A stretch of DNA of 64,000 nt from Taenia hydatigena (GCA_036345935.2 JADWOT020000004.1:10124565-10188564), one strand, 5' to 3'; shown: positions 1 through 12,370, counted from the first letter of the stretch. Made by a program: numbers and translations. The notes: generated from the letters alone by a model not told the origin.

Positions 1-3000
1 AAATGTTTATTTTAACTGACCTCCATTTTATGCGATTGTCTTTAGGGTCTGGTTGGATCTATCCTCAATAGCTCATTTACTGCAATTGACGATCCTGCTT
101 TTAGGGCATTTTTGATCTGCGAAACTTGGTTAACTAAGCTATGCGGCCAAACATTGACTTACTCTTTATTTACTCACTCACTAACTGGATCATGCATTTC
201 CTTTACTTTGACCCACACATTGCGAAATCGCAAAAGACTGTCACTAGGAAATGAAGTAGCTGTGAGACCACCACGCATTCCCTCCCACCGTCGTACACTA
301 ATGCACCATCTCTTCACAGCCGCACGTGTTGTGATGGGGCAATCGTTCCTGTGGTTCGCTAAGTAAGACTAAGACATCATGGCAAACGCAACTAATTGCG
401 AAGAATGGATATGTAAAAGGCTTGAATTGCATTAAAATTATGAGGCTTATGACCACTTGCCACGAAGTCGGTTTTGAGGTGCAGACATCTTCCAACATGG
501 TTAGCTTAAAAGTCTGTCCCATTAATACCTAAGTTGATTTGAAACAAAGTAAGACTCACCTCGGTTAGAGGTGACATTTCTTGGTTTTAACAAAAATCAT
601 ATATACGTTCACATTTGTGCTATCACCCATGCACCTCATAATTCCAACTTCTGTTTCTTTTAGTAGTTCAAAATCTGTGCCTGTTTTACCTATCTCCTAA
701 CATCAGCAAGGCGCCTATCAAATAAAGTGGTGCAGCAGAAGATACGGCTTGCGAATCCAAAACCATTACAACTGCAATTACGGTTGCATAACCACTTCGA
801 TTGTAGCATATACCTGCCACTATCCACTTTGACTCAATTGAACGGTAAATCACCAGGCCTCCAATCAGTACGGAAGCATTGTAGTCAGCACTCTTGTGAA
901 GTAGAATATATCTGGGTAGCAGCAGTGAGAGGATTACAAGAAATACAGCAGTATCCTAGCAATTGCACCAGTTTCAAACCTTAACTGTCCGTGAGACTAA
1001 TGTAATCAAAGGCCGCTTGTACTGACCATCTCATTGGGTGGCTTTGATGCGTTCTGCGACCGGAAATTGGTGCGGCGTTTAATGGTAAAGCGATGCAGAA
1101 ATTGGTGTGAGAAAGCAAAAGTGTCGGATTGCAGCGCATGCCGAGTCCGCCAGAAGGCGAGCAGAATGCAGTCAGAACAAAGCAGCCCAAAACACCCAAG
1201 CCTACCTGCATGTGTTATTTTTCAAACACACTTCCACTGCTCTTAGCAATCACACTGTGTAGGAGTCACACCACTCCATCACATGTACGCATCAAGTGTA
1301 GGCTTGTCACTCTTAGACGCGAGACTTGACCTGCCCTACGATCTGACACCCTTGTCTTATCAGGCGCAATTTCTTGCTCTGTCTTCTACAATGTAACACT
1401 TCAAAACTAGATGTAATACAGCTAAGGCGCTCTAACGCAACTTACATCAAGCATATTTGCCACGACATCCAGTTAATTGGCTAATTTTTATACAATTCCC
1501 AGTTTTAGACGACATTTGATCCGTTGTCCATAACTTTTTTATAGCGATGTATAATTTGGATCATGATCTGCGTTGTGGTCATTGTATCCTCTTCCATGTT
1601 CGCTAAAGGCTGGGTAAAGTGCATGAAATGCGTTAAATTCATGGCAAATGACAAGATTCTGGGCCAGAAATGGGACCTGTGGACAGGCAGGTCAACACGC
1701 GGTTGAGTGAATCATCGTAGCCCAGCTTTTGCGGTAGAACCTGTTGCAAGCAGCCTCCTCTATTAACCACCACGGAAGAAAGCTGCCCTCTAACAAAGAA
1801 CGAAACGCAAATCCATTAGTGGCTGTTCTGCTAGATGTCAAAAGCAAAAGTGAAAAAGCACGCTAACAGCTTGCGAAATAAACTTCAAGTCATGTGCTTC
1901 ATGCTCGTGTCATTCATCAGCCATTAAACGGTGTCAAATGAAGCAGCGCATTTAAGGGAAATTTGCACCTAAATGACTTCACATCCTCAAAGCTTTAATG
2001 CGTGAAGCTCTTGACGCACTGATATATTTGCGCCTTTGGCTAGATAGACAATCGTAAATGATCACAATTTTCATTTACGATTCAGTGACAAAGTCAAAGT
2101 AACTGGTCGTAGTCTTGTGGGTCCATCTCCACCCAATGGGTACTGAAACCCGGTGCCACCACACCACTAATGCAACTTTTTCATTGGCGTCCAATCGTAA
2201 GCCTCCATACACAAGCTAGTGTGTTGCTAAGGTATCTCGACTACTTCTCAACATACTAAAGCAAGCAATGCACTGTTCGATACAATGCATCTGCTCTGAG
2301 AAATGCATTAATTTTGCCAATGCTCTTGCTATATCTTCTCAGCATACGAACTCAGAGATAAACCAACTAGAGTCAAGCTAGCTGCAAATCCATCAGTAAA
2401 ATTTGAGTACAATCAAACCAGAGGGAAGGAATCGTAATAAGGAAGAAATAATTATAGATAAAGCTAGGTGAGAATAAATTCAGGCAAACTGAGGTATATT
2501 TGTATGAGCAGATTTTGCGAATTGGAATGATTGTACAGTAGATGCTACGAGCGCTTGCTTGCTTGCAGTAGATTCCCAATCGCCCATTGAGATGCCTGCA
2601 CTGACGGATTATTCTAGCCTCTTGGATGGCAACTTTTTACGAATTTACTTATTACGTGTGGTATTCACAATCGCCTAGATGCGATATGCGGTCTGCACGG
2701 ATGTGCAGGTTGTGTGTGTCCAGTAGTGAGTATGAACAATGAGGCCAACTAGCAATGCATGTAGGTTGTTGCGCATGTAAGTTGGTTTGCATTTGTACAT
2801 CCACGATGCAATGAAGCATGCTGCTGACGAAGCCATTTACGCCTCAATTTGGCCTTTTGCTCCAAAGACAAGCGAATTCCGCACCATAAGTAACACGGCA
2901 AGATGACGCCTACTTCAATGGAGACGTAGTCATTTGAGTCCTGCTTTCAGCCTGTCTAGATATCCTCTAGCAGCACGCTATTACGTGGTACCAGAGTCGA

Positions 3001-3579
3001 CGTAAAAAGCGGCGTTTAGACAGCCAACTGAAGCACGATGTGGATACACAATGGTTTCTGTCCTCGAGCACGTCTGTGCTTGGAAAATACCTCACTTAAG
3101 CATGACACAATCATCATGTTATTTAATGGGATGCATGCCGCAGTAATGGGTGAAGATTCCAGTGTTCTTTGCCGACAACTAGTCGTAAGTCATTTGATAC
3201 GATCGAGCTGAGTCTGTACCTTAGCTAATTTCGCGAACTTCATTTAAACATTAGATTTCCCTTACCTCAGGTAAGTCGGTCGCTTTAGTAAAGGAATGCA
3301 AGTACAACTGTGTTGCAGTGTGTTGCACACACTTGTGCAGTGTGTGGTGCGTCAGGCAGTGGGTGAAGTGATGTGGACGTGGATGTGAAGAGGCAGGCAA
3401 ATGCACTCACCTGCTACATTGCCAGAGGATGCTGTGAGGCAAGCACAACCACCCAGCCTCAAGCATCATTTGCACACTATCCCATCGTTGTAGACCACAT
3501 AGCAAAGCGGTTTCTGGCAAGATGTTCCTGCATACGAACTGTACGCAGTTGAATTAAGCACTGCATTGTAGCATGAAAC
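1..3579. other. Intergenic sequence with a dispersed-repeat fragment
   Basis: No gene is supported here. The open frames are short, lack convincing splice sites and show no family motif. Around 1105-1150 lies a copy of a dispersed repeat whose core (gcaaaagtgtcggattgcag) recurs in the same orientation at about 13096-13115. Positions 3300-3400 are rich in GTG/TGTG. Apart from these I see nothing in the stretch. Confidence 0.5.
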
Positions 3580-5188
3580 ATGGGAGCTCCTGCTCTTCCT
3601 TTCCATTCCATAAATCCAAAACCGGTGTTGCACTTCATTGTCATCTGCGCATCCATAACTTACCTTATCTACATTTATGCCATTCACTTCAAAACCACAT
3701 CCTCGGAGAGGTGGGTAACTCAACCAAATCTCAACGGTACTTACTGCGCATGGAACGATAGTATTTTTGCGAGCCCAAACAGCTACTATCGGCTGCGCCT
3801 GTGCTATACGAGCGTCTTCGACAAATCCAACCCACTGAACACAACACCCACGATTGAGGAGTCGAAAATTCGAATAAACGGAAGCAGTAGACACCTGAGA
3901 CTTGAGGAGTTGGCAAGCATTCCGGATGCCGAGTGGTTGCCAAATTTTGATCCTAGCGTCTATCAGCTTTATCCTCAGTCGATTACCATGAGGGCTACAC
4001 TGCAATCGCTCATTCATGACAAACCCATTTCTCACGTACGCAGAAAGTCTACCGATGTTTTTCATGACACCTTTTTCTTGTAGGTGGGCTAGCAGCCCTC
4101 CGTGTGGTAGTTAATACGTGTGGGTGCGTGTATGCATGAATATGCTTTTGCTCTTTCAATCATGACATCCCGTCCTCTACCGTCTTGCATGAAACAATAT
4201 CTCAGGAATATTATTCTGTGATCTTGCATTCTTCTTTTAGCCTCCCCTTTACAATCCATGGATCCGATTTCTCCAAGTACCGTCTAGAGTATGCTCTCCT
4301 CTCAAGCACCCACAAGCCGCAGATGGGCTCGCCGGTGGATTGTCTCGCCCTGACGTGGTGATTGTCTACAAGTCAGGGGTCTACAATTTTGAGGAGAGAA
4401 GTCAACTGCGCAAACTCTACCATCTCTACTACCCGGATGTCAAGACTTACCTCATCTTCTCTATCGCCTCACCACGAATTTTGCTAGGGAAACGTATTTC
4501 AACAAGACGGATTCAATGTGACCCTCAATAACAGAGCAGGAAATAAACTGAAGGCATATTCACAGCATCCACAAAGGACAGCCGAAATGATTTCCAGGGA
4601 AATGCACGAATATGATGACCTACTTGTCGGTGACTACGAAGACTCCTACTATAATTTGACGCTGAAAATGTTACACACATTCCAGTGGGCTGCCCGATTT
4701 TGCCGACTCTACAAACCCATCTTCGTCTTTCTTGATGACGACTATGCCGTCAATACAAATAAGTTAGTCACACATGTACGTAGCCTAACACCGGGAATTC
4801 GAGACAACCTAAACTACGATTGCGAAGTGATGGTGATTCCTATCTTTTGGCACACCAGTCCGCATCTACAGTGGACCTTCTTAAAGCGAGAACTCCCTTG
4901 GCCATTCCATACACAACAGTACTTGGGTATCTACAGTATGTGGAGCATACTGCATTGGAGGTGGATACTGCGAAGTCGTCGTTAGCGTGAGGCACTCAAT
5001 CGCTACATCAGTGGGTGGAAGTGGCTCGACAAATATCTGTGCAGTTGTGGTTGTGCAGTATCACACGGAGGAGGCGGAATCACTCCAACCATTCCTTTCC
5101 CAATGTGGTCACCAACTTTTCAAGCCGAGAGTGCATTGCTGTCTACTGCCTATTGCGCACAAGGTTTACACAGCCCTCAACACAGGTG
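3580..5188 (+). CDS. GT31-family beta-1,3-galactosyltransferase-like gene, frame interrupted
   Basis: GT31 enzymes are Golgi type II membrane proteins that transfer galactose or GlcNAc in beta-1,3 linkage from UDP-sugars. The first exon (from 3580) gives a short cytoplasmic tail and a hydrophobic anchor at about residues 17-36, then a luminal stem with NxS/T sites. After a probable intron (donor near 4079, acceptor TTTTAG near 4240) comes RPDVVIVYKSGVYNFEERSQ, which fits the family's KS-x-NFE-R motif. Next is a DSYYNLTLKML block and then FLDDDYAVN (GAT GAC GAC at 4734-4742), the metal/UDP-sugar DxD motif. A downstream PWPFHTQQYLGIYS segment fits the acceptor-side region. These blocks lie in different frames: the frame changes near 4290-4340, again near 4480-4515, and near 4930. 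The locus is therefore a decaying gene, has unresolved mini-introns, or contains sequence errors. The family call is firm; the gene structure and activity are not. Confidence 0.68.
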
Positions 5189-5727
5189 AGAGAGAATTTT
5201 GGGGTTCTCCTCGCATCCTTGGATTAAATTTCACTCTTGCCAATGACATTTTATTGGAAGGAAGCCAGTTCGTTATAAACCATAACTTTACACTAAATGG
5301 TTCCTGTGTTGAATATTACCCGGCAAAAGGCAACTTCATGCCCAAAGTGCGCATTTTAAAAGAGGACTTCCATGACCACCTCCGCCAATATAATTGTTTT
5401 ATATACATAATAAAAAGGGATTTTGACTTAATGGACAACCTCATTTGCTTTCTTGGCATTATGAAAGCTCATCAAGTACTAGTCATTGCGGTTTTGATAG
5501 ACGACGTGCGTGATGCGGAAGAAGACATGGAGGTGCTCTTCGCTTTCGTGGACAGTATGGAGGACATCGAGAATAGTCCACTGGCCACCACGAGCGTAAA
5601 GTGGCGTCTACGGTGCTGCAAGTGCTTCGGATCCGACTACTGCAGCACTATGGAGTTGTTGGAATTGGCGTGCTACGATTTAAGTTTGAGGAGGAGTGCT
5701 GAGAGTATAACGTCGTCATCCACGTAA
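5189..5727 (+). CDS. Uncharacterised open frame after the galactosyltransferase
   Basis: The frame stays open from the end of the galactosyltransferase region to a TAA at 5725-5727. It contains NxT sites (NFT twice), a hydrophobic stretch (HQVLVIAVLIDDV), an acidic segment and a cysteine-containing tail. I do not recognise a domain. A GTGAGA donor-like site at about 5186 suggests that the upstream exon stops there, so this part may be intron, a separate exon or the true 3' end. The sequence just after its stop (GCTCGTGCCTCGTAAACCACC) has a relative near 13.87 kb on the opposite strand. Confidence 0.3.
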
Positions 5728-5749
5728 GAGCCACCAGACGGAGGGCATG

Positions 5750-6420
5750 AATTGCTCGTGCCTCGTAAACCACCACCACCACAAGCCAACTGCCCCGCTC
5801 CTATTGGCCATCACCCAAAGTCACCACAGTCACAGAGCGAGCGAGCAAGCGGGCAGACCCTTCCTGTCATTCCCGCCATGGGTTAAAGCTGCCACTGCCG
5901 CAGCCGCCACCGACGACGACAATACACACATACATACACATATTCATGAGGTCGACCCTTCTCTTTCATCTTCCCTATACGCAGGTCTGACAAAATCAAA
6001 GTCCAGTGCATTTTACACGCACGGTGGTAACCACTAATACGCTTCAAGAGTGGCATGGCCTTTCTACACTTCTGTCGCTTTGGTTCCCGTCCACAGAAGC
6101 GAATGCAACGGCTTTGTCTCTCTCTCTCTCTCCCATTCTCTAGCTCCCCATTGCGTTTCATGTGCGTGTGCTAATTGGATTCATCCCCACTCCTACTCAT
6201 CCATCGGCGCCATATCGCCTCTAGCCCTCCTCCTCCTCCCTCTTCCATCCCTTCCCCACTCCTCCACTACTCCTCCTACTCCTCCTCCTCCTTCCAGTGT
6301 CAATGCTGCGCATATGCTAGCAATAAACGCGGTCCCCGTTTCGGAAGGGAACACGGGATTCTTGCCGATGTGCGAGTGTAGTTAGTGGGGTGGTGGTGGT
6401 GTAGAGTGTTTGATGAGGAT
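5750..6420. repeat. Low-complexity CAC/TCC/CT-rich tract
   Basis: This stretch holds CAC repeats (5770-5785), a CT run (6117-6132) and TCC/TCCTAC runs (6225-6295). The open frames over it are compositional (poly-Ser, poly-Pro and His runs). From 6420 to 6960 I see no gene. Confidence 0.6.
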
Positions 6421-7761
6421 GAAGCGTTGGTATTCGTAGACAGGTTTTGCATCATCTAAGTGATCTGTATTGGTTGCGACGTCTCATGTTTGCGCGACCT
6501 ACAACGCGTGCAGGGGCTGCAAGCGCTTCCGTCAATGTTGTTTAGCGGTCTCAATTGAGGCAATTGCACTGCGGCAACTTGCATCAACAAGTCACGAGGA
6601 GGAGGAGGACATGGGAAGCAAATTTATTGCCCCACAACACGTTAGAACACGTGGTGATGGTAATGCAATGCAAAGCAATGCATGCAAGCCTATGTGATGT
6701 GGCGTGCGATGTGCTCCGATTAGCTTTCCTTTCACAAATCAGCAATGCTCGTTGAGCGTAAGCGATGCGTGAGTTGTATGAAGACCGACTGCATTGAGGT
6801 ATACGTGGCAGGGCGTCGAATGGATAGGATGAGGCGAAGATGAGGTGAGCGATAAATGGAGGCCAAGGAAGATAAGCACAAGAGGTTGATGAATTTGGCC
6901 GAGTAATTTATGTGAACCAACTTGATTCTTCCACATGCTGCGCAAAACATGACGTTATTGTGTCACCACAGTGCTGACAATGAGAAGCTTCACGTATTGG
7001 CACAATTCTGGCGACTGAATACAACACCTTGTGGCAGATATGTAGACTCATCAAAAAGACGGCCCTACCAATAAGGCAATGACTCAAAGCAGAAGTTACT
7101 CCTTCAAATGCACCACCTCAAGTCCAACAAGATCTATTTTCACCAGTTTCGCATCCCATCTTACGGCTACCAACCACCGTCGCGCATGTGTGACACAATG
7201 CTATTCAACACCATACCAATTTTTTTTCCTTTCCTTCCTTTCTTACCTCCGTCCTACTTTCTCTTTCCTTCCCTTCTCTGCAAAGCAAGCCTGCTGTCCC
7301 ACCGGTGTAACATGTGTTGGTTCTTTCCTTACCACCATCGGAAATGCACTCACTGGATGTGCTGCATAAATCCCTTCAACACTCACACCCGTCTTCCCGT
7401 CACACGCAGCAACAGAAACCCACTACTCAAGTCATTCAAGTAACACTTTTATTCCACTCGCATTTCGACCGCATTTTAAGCTCACTGGCATTGTGAGGCG
7501 ACAGTACAGTCTCACCGTTGTGGGTGGTTGCTATCACTTCCACAAGCACATTCAACGCACGTACACCTCACCCACACCACAAAGCATCACATTGTTCCAG
7601 TCGTGCCAGTAGTACTTATCATCATTAGCCGCCAACATGCACCACAATTTAGCGTGATGGCAGTGCAGTCACCACACAGAAAGCGCTGCTGACTTTCAAA
7701 TGGTGAGGCTATCGATTGAATCCATTGATCGTGTCACACACTCAAACATACCGCCACGATA

Positions 7762-8638
7762 ATGTTTGCAAATCGGTTGTATGCAGAAATACTCTTTATC
7801 TTGGTCTACATTTCGCTTTGGTTTTTCGGTCACTTTGGTTTTTTCCGTTTGCGATTTTTCTTTCTCGCGTGGACGCTCGTGGACATGGCGTAAGCAGTGT
7901 CCACGAGAAGAGGTAGGTACTCGCCTTTACACACACCTCTACTAACCTCATTGTCGTGCAGGTTGCCAAAGACGCCAACAGGCTGTCTTTCACAAAGCAC
8001 TTCAGACAGATGTTCATGTGGAAGAAGAGTGGGTGGAGCAAGTGGAGCAGATAGAGCAAGTGGAGGAGACGGAGAACTCGACAGGCGCATCTGATGCGAA
8101 GCTGGTGAGGTTCCAACAGGTACTGCAATTCGTCGCCTCGCCTCCAAGTCATTCGATGCGGAGGCGGCAGCGGCGGTTGGCAGAAACGGTAGGAGACACT
8201 GGCGCCGCAGACACGATCTACGGTGTTACTGACCTTCCGGATGAGTACGAATGGAGGGAAGAAGGAGGAGGTGGTGGTGGTGTGGATAGCACAAAGGGCC
8301 TTTGCGCTGAAAGGAGGAGGAAGAGGATGAGAAGACGGATGGAGACAAAAGGCCGTTCGAAGAGGAACGAACACGGGCAGGAGGAGGAGGAGGAGGAGCA
8401 CGAGCAGAAGCAGGAGGAGGACGGGAGAATGGAGAATGAGGTGAAGAAGGAGAAGGCGCACAATGTCATCATGGAGAGCGGTCACCACGTACACGGCAAA
8501 GCAAAGAAGACGCGCAGCGGCAGGTGGCGTCGGCTCTTCACCAACTCAATCGGTGGACTCGCGTGGCACCAACAACACAAGGGACCACCTCACCAACACC
8601 CACACCGACACCGGTTTACAGACTCCATGATGCATTGA
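7762..8638 (+). pseudogene. Copy A of the signal-anchor/Glu-Arg-rich two-exon gene, with a premature stop
   Basis: The structure matches copies B and C. Exon 1 is 7762-7912, a 49-nt intron is 7913-7961 (GTAGGT...TACTAAC...CAG), and exon 2 is 7962-8638. Exon 1 keeps the hydrophobic segment, but codon 44 is TAA (7891-7893) where B and C have CAA (Gln). The product would end after 43 residues, just past the hydrophobic stretch. Exon 2 remains open to the same C-terminal residues (FTDSMMH). Its length differences from B and C are all multiples of three. Either this copy died recently or exon 2 is used with another first exon. The splice reading is inference; the stop is seen directly. Confidence 0.6.
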
Positions 8639-8739
8639 TGATGGAGCAAAGTGTGCTTCTTGCCTACCACCAATTCACACCAAGTCAAGTTGGTGAGAGC
8701 ATTGTCCTTCCTGTTAATGCAGCAGCATCTGCACTATGA

Positions 8740-8870
8740 GCAGCAGCAGCAGCAGCAGCAGGAGGAGGAGGAGAAGGGCGTTGTTGTTGTCGTTGTTGTG
8801 GTTGTTGGGGACACTGTAGTTGTCACGGTTGGCTCAGCAGCAATAGCAGCAGCAGCAGCAGCAGCAGGAG
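8740..8870. repeat. CAG/GAG/GTT trinucleotide block
   Basis: A (CAG)n run (8742-8760) is followed by GAG repeats, then GTT/GTC-rich repeats, then a second CAG run (about 8838-8866). On the + strand one frame reads poly-Gln, poly-Glu and poly-Val, then poly-Ala. The same block occurs in copies B (about 32381-32510) and C (about 40636-40765) with different repeat numbers. Confidence 0.75.
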
Positions 8871-9319
8871 GTAGATGACGATGATGACCTCTACCCATGC
8901 CAAGAGCGAAGGACTTCCGTTCGTCCCTCCGTTCGTTTGTCCGTCCGTCCGTCTCTCTTACCTTCCTTTTTTTTCTCTCCTTTTTCATTTAGTGTTCGGT
9001 TGAGATGTCCCGGTGCCAACAATGTCTCGCCCATGTCCACCGTCAGAGTCGACAATTGTGCCCCTGCTGCCATCGCCGATGCCATTGTTCACCGCCATGC
9101 GTGATGTCTCCTCGTTCTTCACTTCCTTCTCCGTTCCGATGCCTCCTCTCTCTCTCTCTCTCTCTCTACCTCCCTCAATCCCTGCCTCCCTTCCTCCTCT
9201 CTGTTTCCCTCCCCGCCTCCCCTCTTTCCCTCCCTCCCTCCTTCCTTCCTCCCTTCCTCTTCTTCCTCGAGTAGATGCTTGTCTTCCACCGTCGCCCTTC
9301 CTTCTTTCGTATTCACATC

Positions 9320-9607
9320 TCATCCCTCCGCTTCCTCCCATTCGCATTCATCTGGACCTTCGGTCGTGCCGTGGAAGTCTGCTGCTGATGCGTCGGCTCC
9401 TTCCATTTCGCCACCGTCAGCGACGACTTGCAGTATCCGTTGCAATCCACCAAACTTCACATCAGATGCGACTGCTTGCGAGTTCTCCCTCCGCCCACAC
9501 TGCCTACCCTGCCCATTCTGTCCCACTTCCCCTGCTTCCACATGAACATTCGTCGTCTGAGGTGCTTTGTGTCAGACAGCTTCTTGGCTTCTTTGGCAAC
9601 CCACATG
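9320..9607 (-). pseudogene. Inverted degenerate paralogue of the gene's exon 2 (copy A)
   Basis: Read on the minus strand, this stretch resembles the start of exon 2 at 7962. GTTGCCAAAGAAGCCAAGAA matches GTTGCCAAAGACGCCAACAG, both continue to TTCATGTGGAAG, and further on ASDVKFGGLQRILQVVADGG matches ASDAKLVRFQQVLQFV and PDECEWEE matches PDEYEWRE. In the frame equivalent to the long exon-2 frame there is an early stop (GTC TGA). In the VAK...MFMWK frame it is open for about 46 codons from an ATG. It lies tail-to-tail with the gene at a distance of under 1 kb. Confidence 0.55.
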
Positions 9608-9899
9608 GCGGTGATGCCACAGAATCCACCTTACATTTCGTTTCCGGGCAACTTTCCCCTCCACAGAAAGTGCTCATCTTTTAAGTCATTCTTGATGAAT
9701 GACGAGGAAGGAGCGATGATTGATGGGATGAAAAGAAGCCCACTGCGGTCTGTTTATGCCCACTTGACTTCCATCCATCCAAGCAAATGATGAAGGAGGA
9801 CGAACAACTAGGTGATGGCACAGGAACTGACTTCTCTAAACAGGGTCACAAGTGGCGCCACCGCTCATCACCTATACAGTCAGCAACAATTTAACTGCC

Positions 9900-11490
9900 C
9901 ACCCTCACCGCAGAGTCAGGAAAACGAGGATGTGGAGGAGGAGGACGAGGAGGAGGAGAAGGAGGAGGAGAAGAAGGAGCGTGTGTAGATGACCACAAAA
10001 CCATACCTCTGTAAGCCGAGATGGATAGAGAGAGAGATGAGGATCTCCCCTAACACCAACACCAACACGAACAACACAAAACCTGCAACTCATCTGGCAA
10101 GGCCACCTCCTTATCCTCCTCCTCCCTCAGAAGTGGGTACGTGCGTGTCTAACTCAAGTTTCTACACCGTCATTTGTCACACCAATTAAAGACTGCATTT
10201 AGCGGTCCACTTCATTGTTTCATCATCCTCGTCATCATCGCCATCTAATCGTAGACCTCGTCTCCGCTGCCCTGCCACCATTGCATACGGTTTTAAAAGT
10301 GCGAACACACGAACAAAATTGCCTGATGATTGCACAAACCCCAACCCGATCTGGAATAGTGGACAAGTTCGCGAAAAGAAGAGGAGGAGGACACGAGGAA
10401 AGAGAAGTGGCAGAAGTGGCAGGGGATGAAAAAGAAGGCCTACTCCTGCCACGCAAAACAATAAAACGAGAATTTAAATCCGCAGCAAGTAGGATCATCA
10501 CTTCGCCATGACTTTTTCTTTGGGAAAAACAGGATGAGGTGAACGCCCATTTAAGCGTAGGAATTACATCTCCTCTCCCTCAGACAGTCGCAAAGTCAAG
10601 TTAGATCTCTTCAACGCACAACAAACCCAGTCTTTGACAGCGCCTTCAAGGTGCACTGAAGCAGGCACCCCAGCAATAACAACAACAACAACAACTTTTC
10701 ACTCTCGCCATTTCCACTTGTTCATACCACTGCAGCAAAAACAACAGGTCAAATTGTGGACAAAGGCTGGTCGATTGCTTCATTTCAACACACGAAAAGC
10801 CAAAGTAACAAGTGCACCTCCCGTACACATTTCAACAGTAACTGGCGTGCTTCAATCAACAACACGAGCACGAGCGCAGGCACACGCTAGCTTAACGGGG
10901 GTGAAGACACTTCCAGTGGAAAGTGATCACACGCTGCTTCAGCATTAGCTGCAACATCGGTCTGCAGCAGCTGACAGTGAGTGCGGGCTCTAAGCTGAAA
11001 GCATTCGTTAGGACCAAGGTCAGTGATTATACCACACACAATGGCTAAGAACATTGATCCACATTGATGGATCTATTTAGCGGCGGCCTCAAATGACTGG
11101 CTCGCACGGAATATGGATCACTAGGGGTAGGCATAAGCTCCTGTTAAGTTGACAACACACGCACACAGTTTTTGCCATCGCCACTGCAAACACACATCCT
11201 CATGCCCACCCGAGACAATAGAGGTGAGAATTACAAGGCAGAACCATGGCATCGGGTATTGGATAACAATCATCCAAAATGACTAGTGACAGGTCCATTA
11301 ACCAATCTGAAACCGAGATACCTTTAGCTTTGCCTAGCTATCCAAGACTCTAGCCTTACCAGTGCGATGCTACTCAATAATGGGTGGACAATATTCCGCA
11401 TTTTGTCTTCTCTCTTTGCAGTGTGTGAGCTTATCCTCTGGAATTGGATCACTGATGGCTAATAGTGGTGTGTTGCTGAGACCCAAGTAC
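9900..11490. other. Gene-poor stretch with GAG and AAC simple repeats
   Basis: GAG-rich repeats occupy 9930-9985 and AAC repeats lie near 10675-10695. Just after unit A, positions 9858-9903 match spacer sequence at 35352-35396 (shared ctcatcacctatacagtcag). Open frames here follow from the repeats. I see no supported gene. Confidence 0.5.
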
Positions 11491-11499
11491 CACAATAAC

Positions 11500-12370
11500 A
11501 TCATAAATAGACACACAAAACAACCAGCGTCTATGCTCCTACCTTACCTTTCACTTTGGGAGCTCTTCCGCTTTTACCGCAATGGCGCTAAATCGGTAAT
11601 CCTTCTCAACCATTCATCCATACTTCCATTCATCCACTGTGGACATGCCACATACTAACGTACTCCACTCTTAACACTGTCCTGAGTCGCGAATGGCAAG
11701 ACATCCATTTCCCAACAATCGTTGGCCAATTATCATTAGCAAAACGACCCATTTCAGTGGGAAGAGAAGCAAAACAACACAACACTCGGCAGAATGCACA
11801 AGCCAGTCATTCATTTACGACCATAACCGACCTTAGTGGCGTAGATATTCGAACTATAAAAGGTCATTTAAAACCATCAAATTCACCACAAAGTCAGCTG
11901 AGTTATTCTAAATTGTTTTTTGATACACCTCGAAACGTCAACAATGTTACAAAATACATGTCTATAGACAACTGAAATTTTCCATTAAGGCGACGCATTA
12001 AAATTGAATGCCGTTATTTGAACTACTTTTACTTTGCGTTTCTACACCTAATGATATAGGATCTATGCTTTGATCGACTGTTAAGATTCATTGCCATATC
12101 TCTCACTCGTGCGCAATTCGTAAACTCTTTCATTTGTGTATTTCTACTTTAAATTTTGTGTTTGTTACAAAACTGCTCTAGTTTGTGCTAGTCGATGCAT
12201 CATCGAAAACACATACATATGAAAAGATTGATTGTTTTACCTAACGAACTTTGACCTGATTGGTCATGTTTGTACATGGCTCGCGCAAGAGCTGCCTGTT
12301 CTGGCGACTGTTGTTTCGGAGTAGTGAGCCTTTATTTAGCGTCAGAAGTTGTGAAGCTTTAATTTACACA
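11500..12370 (+). repeat. Dispersed repeat, inverted copy in the palindrome spacer
   Basis: This segment is the reverse complement, with moderate divergence, of about 37160-37935. Shared landmarks are CTTTCACTTTGGGAGCTCTT, CCTGAGTCGCGAATGGCAAG, a short frame reading DLSGVDIRTIK, and TTTGACCTGATTGGTCATGT. The short conserved frame (TTDLSGVDIRTIK in both) is only about 40 codons and is not convincing as a gene. Confidence 0.7.

Larger units (their letters stand above)
6966..9856 (+). repeat. Duplicated ~3 kb unit, copy A
   Basis: This segment aligns collinearly with 30564-33699 (copy B) and, inverted, with 39445-42579 (copy C). Homology starts abruptly at CCACAGTG and ends abruptly at GGGTCACAAGTGGCGC. 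Copy A is the most diverged and lacks two insertions present in B and C (near 33208-33306 and 33340-33450). Its order is: a leader region, a two-exon gene (broken here), a CAG/GAG/GTT simple-repeat block, a CT/TCC-rich block, and an inverted degenerate relative of the gene's exon 2. No reverse transcriptase, transposase or clear terminal repeat is visible, so it is either a segmental duplication or a non-autonomous element. Confidence 0.85.

Noticed and set aside
7796..8494. 232-codon minus-strand frame opposite the two-exon gene (also 31361-32146 and 41000-41782)
   Set aside because: It is the antisense of GAG/GAA repeats, giving Leu runs. It has no start or splice support, and the plus-strand gene explains the open frame.
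9013..9684. 223-codon plus-strand Ser/Pro/Leu-rich frame
   Set aside because: Driven by TCC/CT repeats; it overlaps the inverted exon-2 relative and lacks domain features.
6966..9856. Unit A as an autonomous transposon
   Set aside because: No transposase, integrase or reverse transcriptase, no clear terminal repeats and no visible target-site duplication; a segmental duplication explains it as well.
10215..10511. 98-codon plus-strand frame with a basic centre
   Set aside because: GAG/AGG composition effect; no splice or domain evidence.
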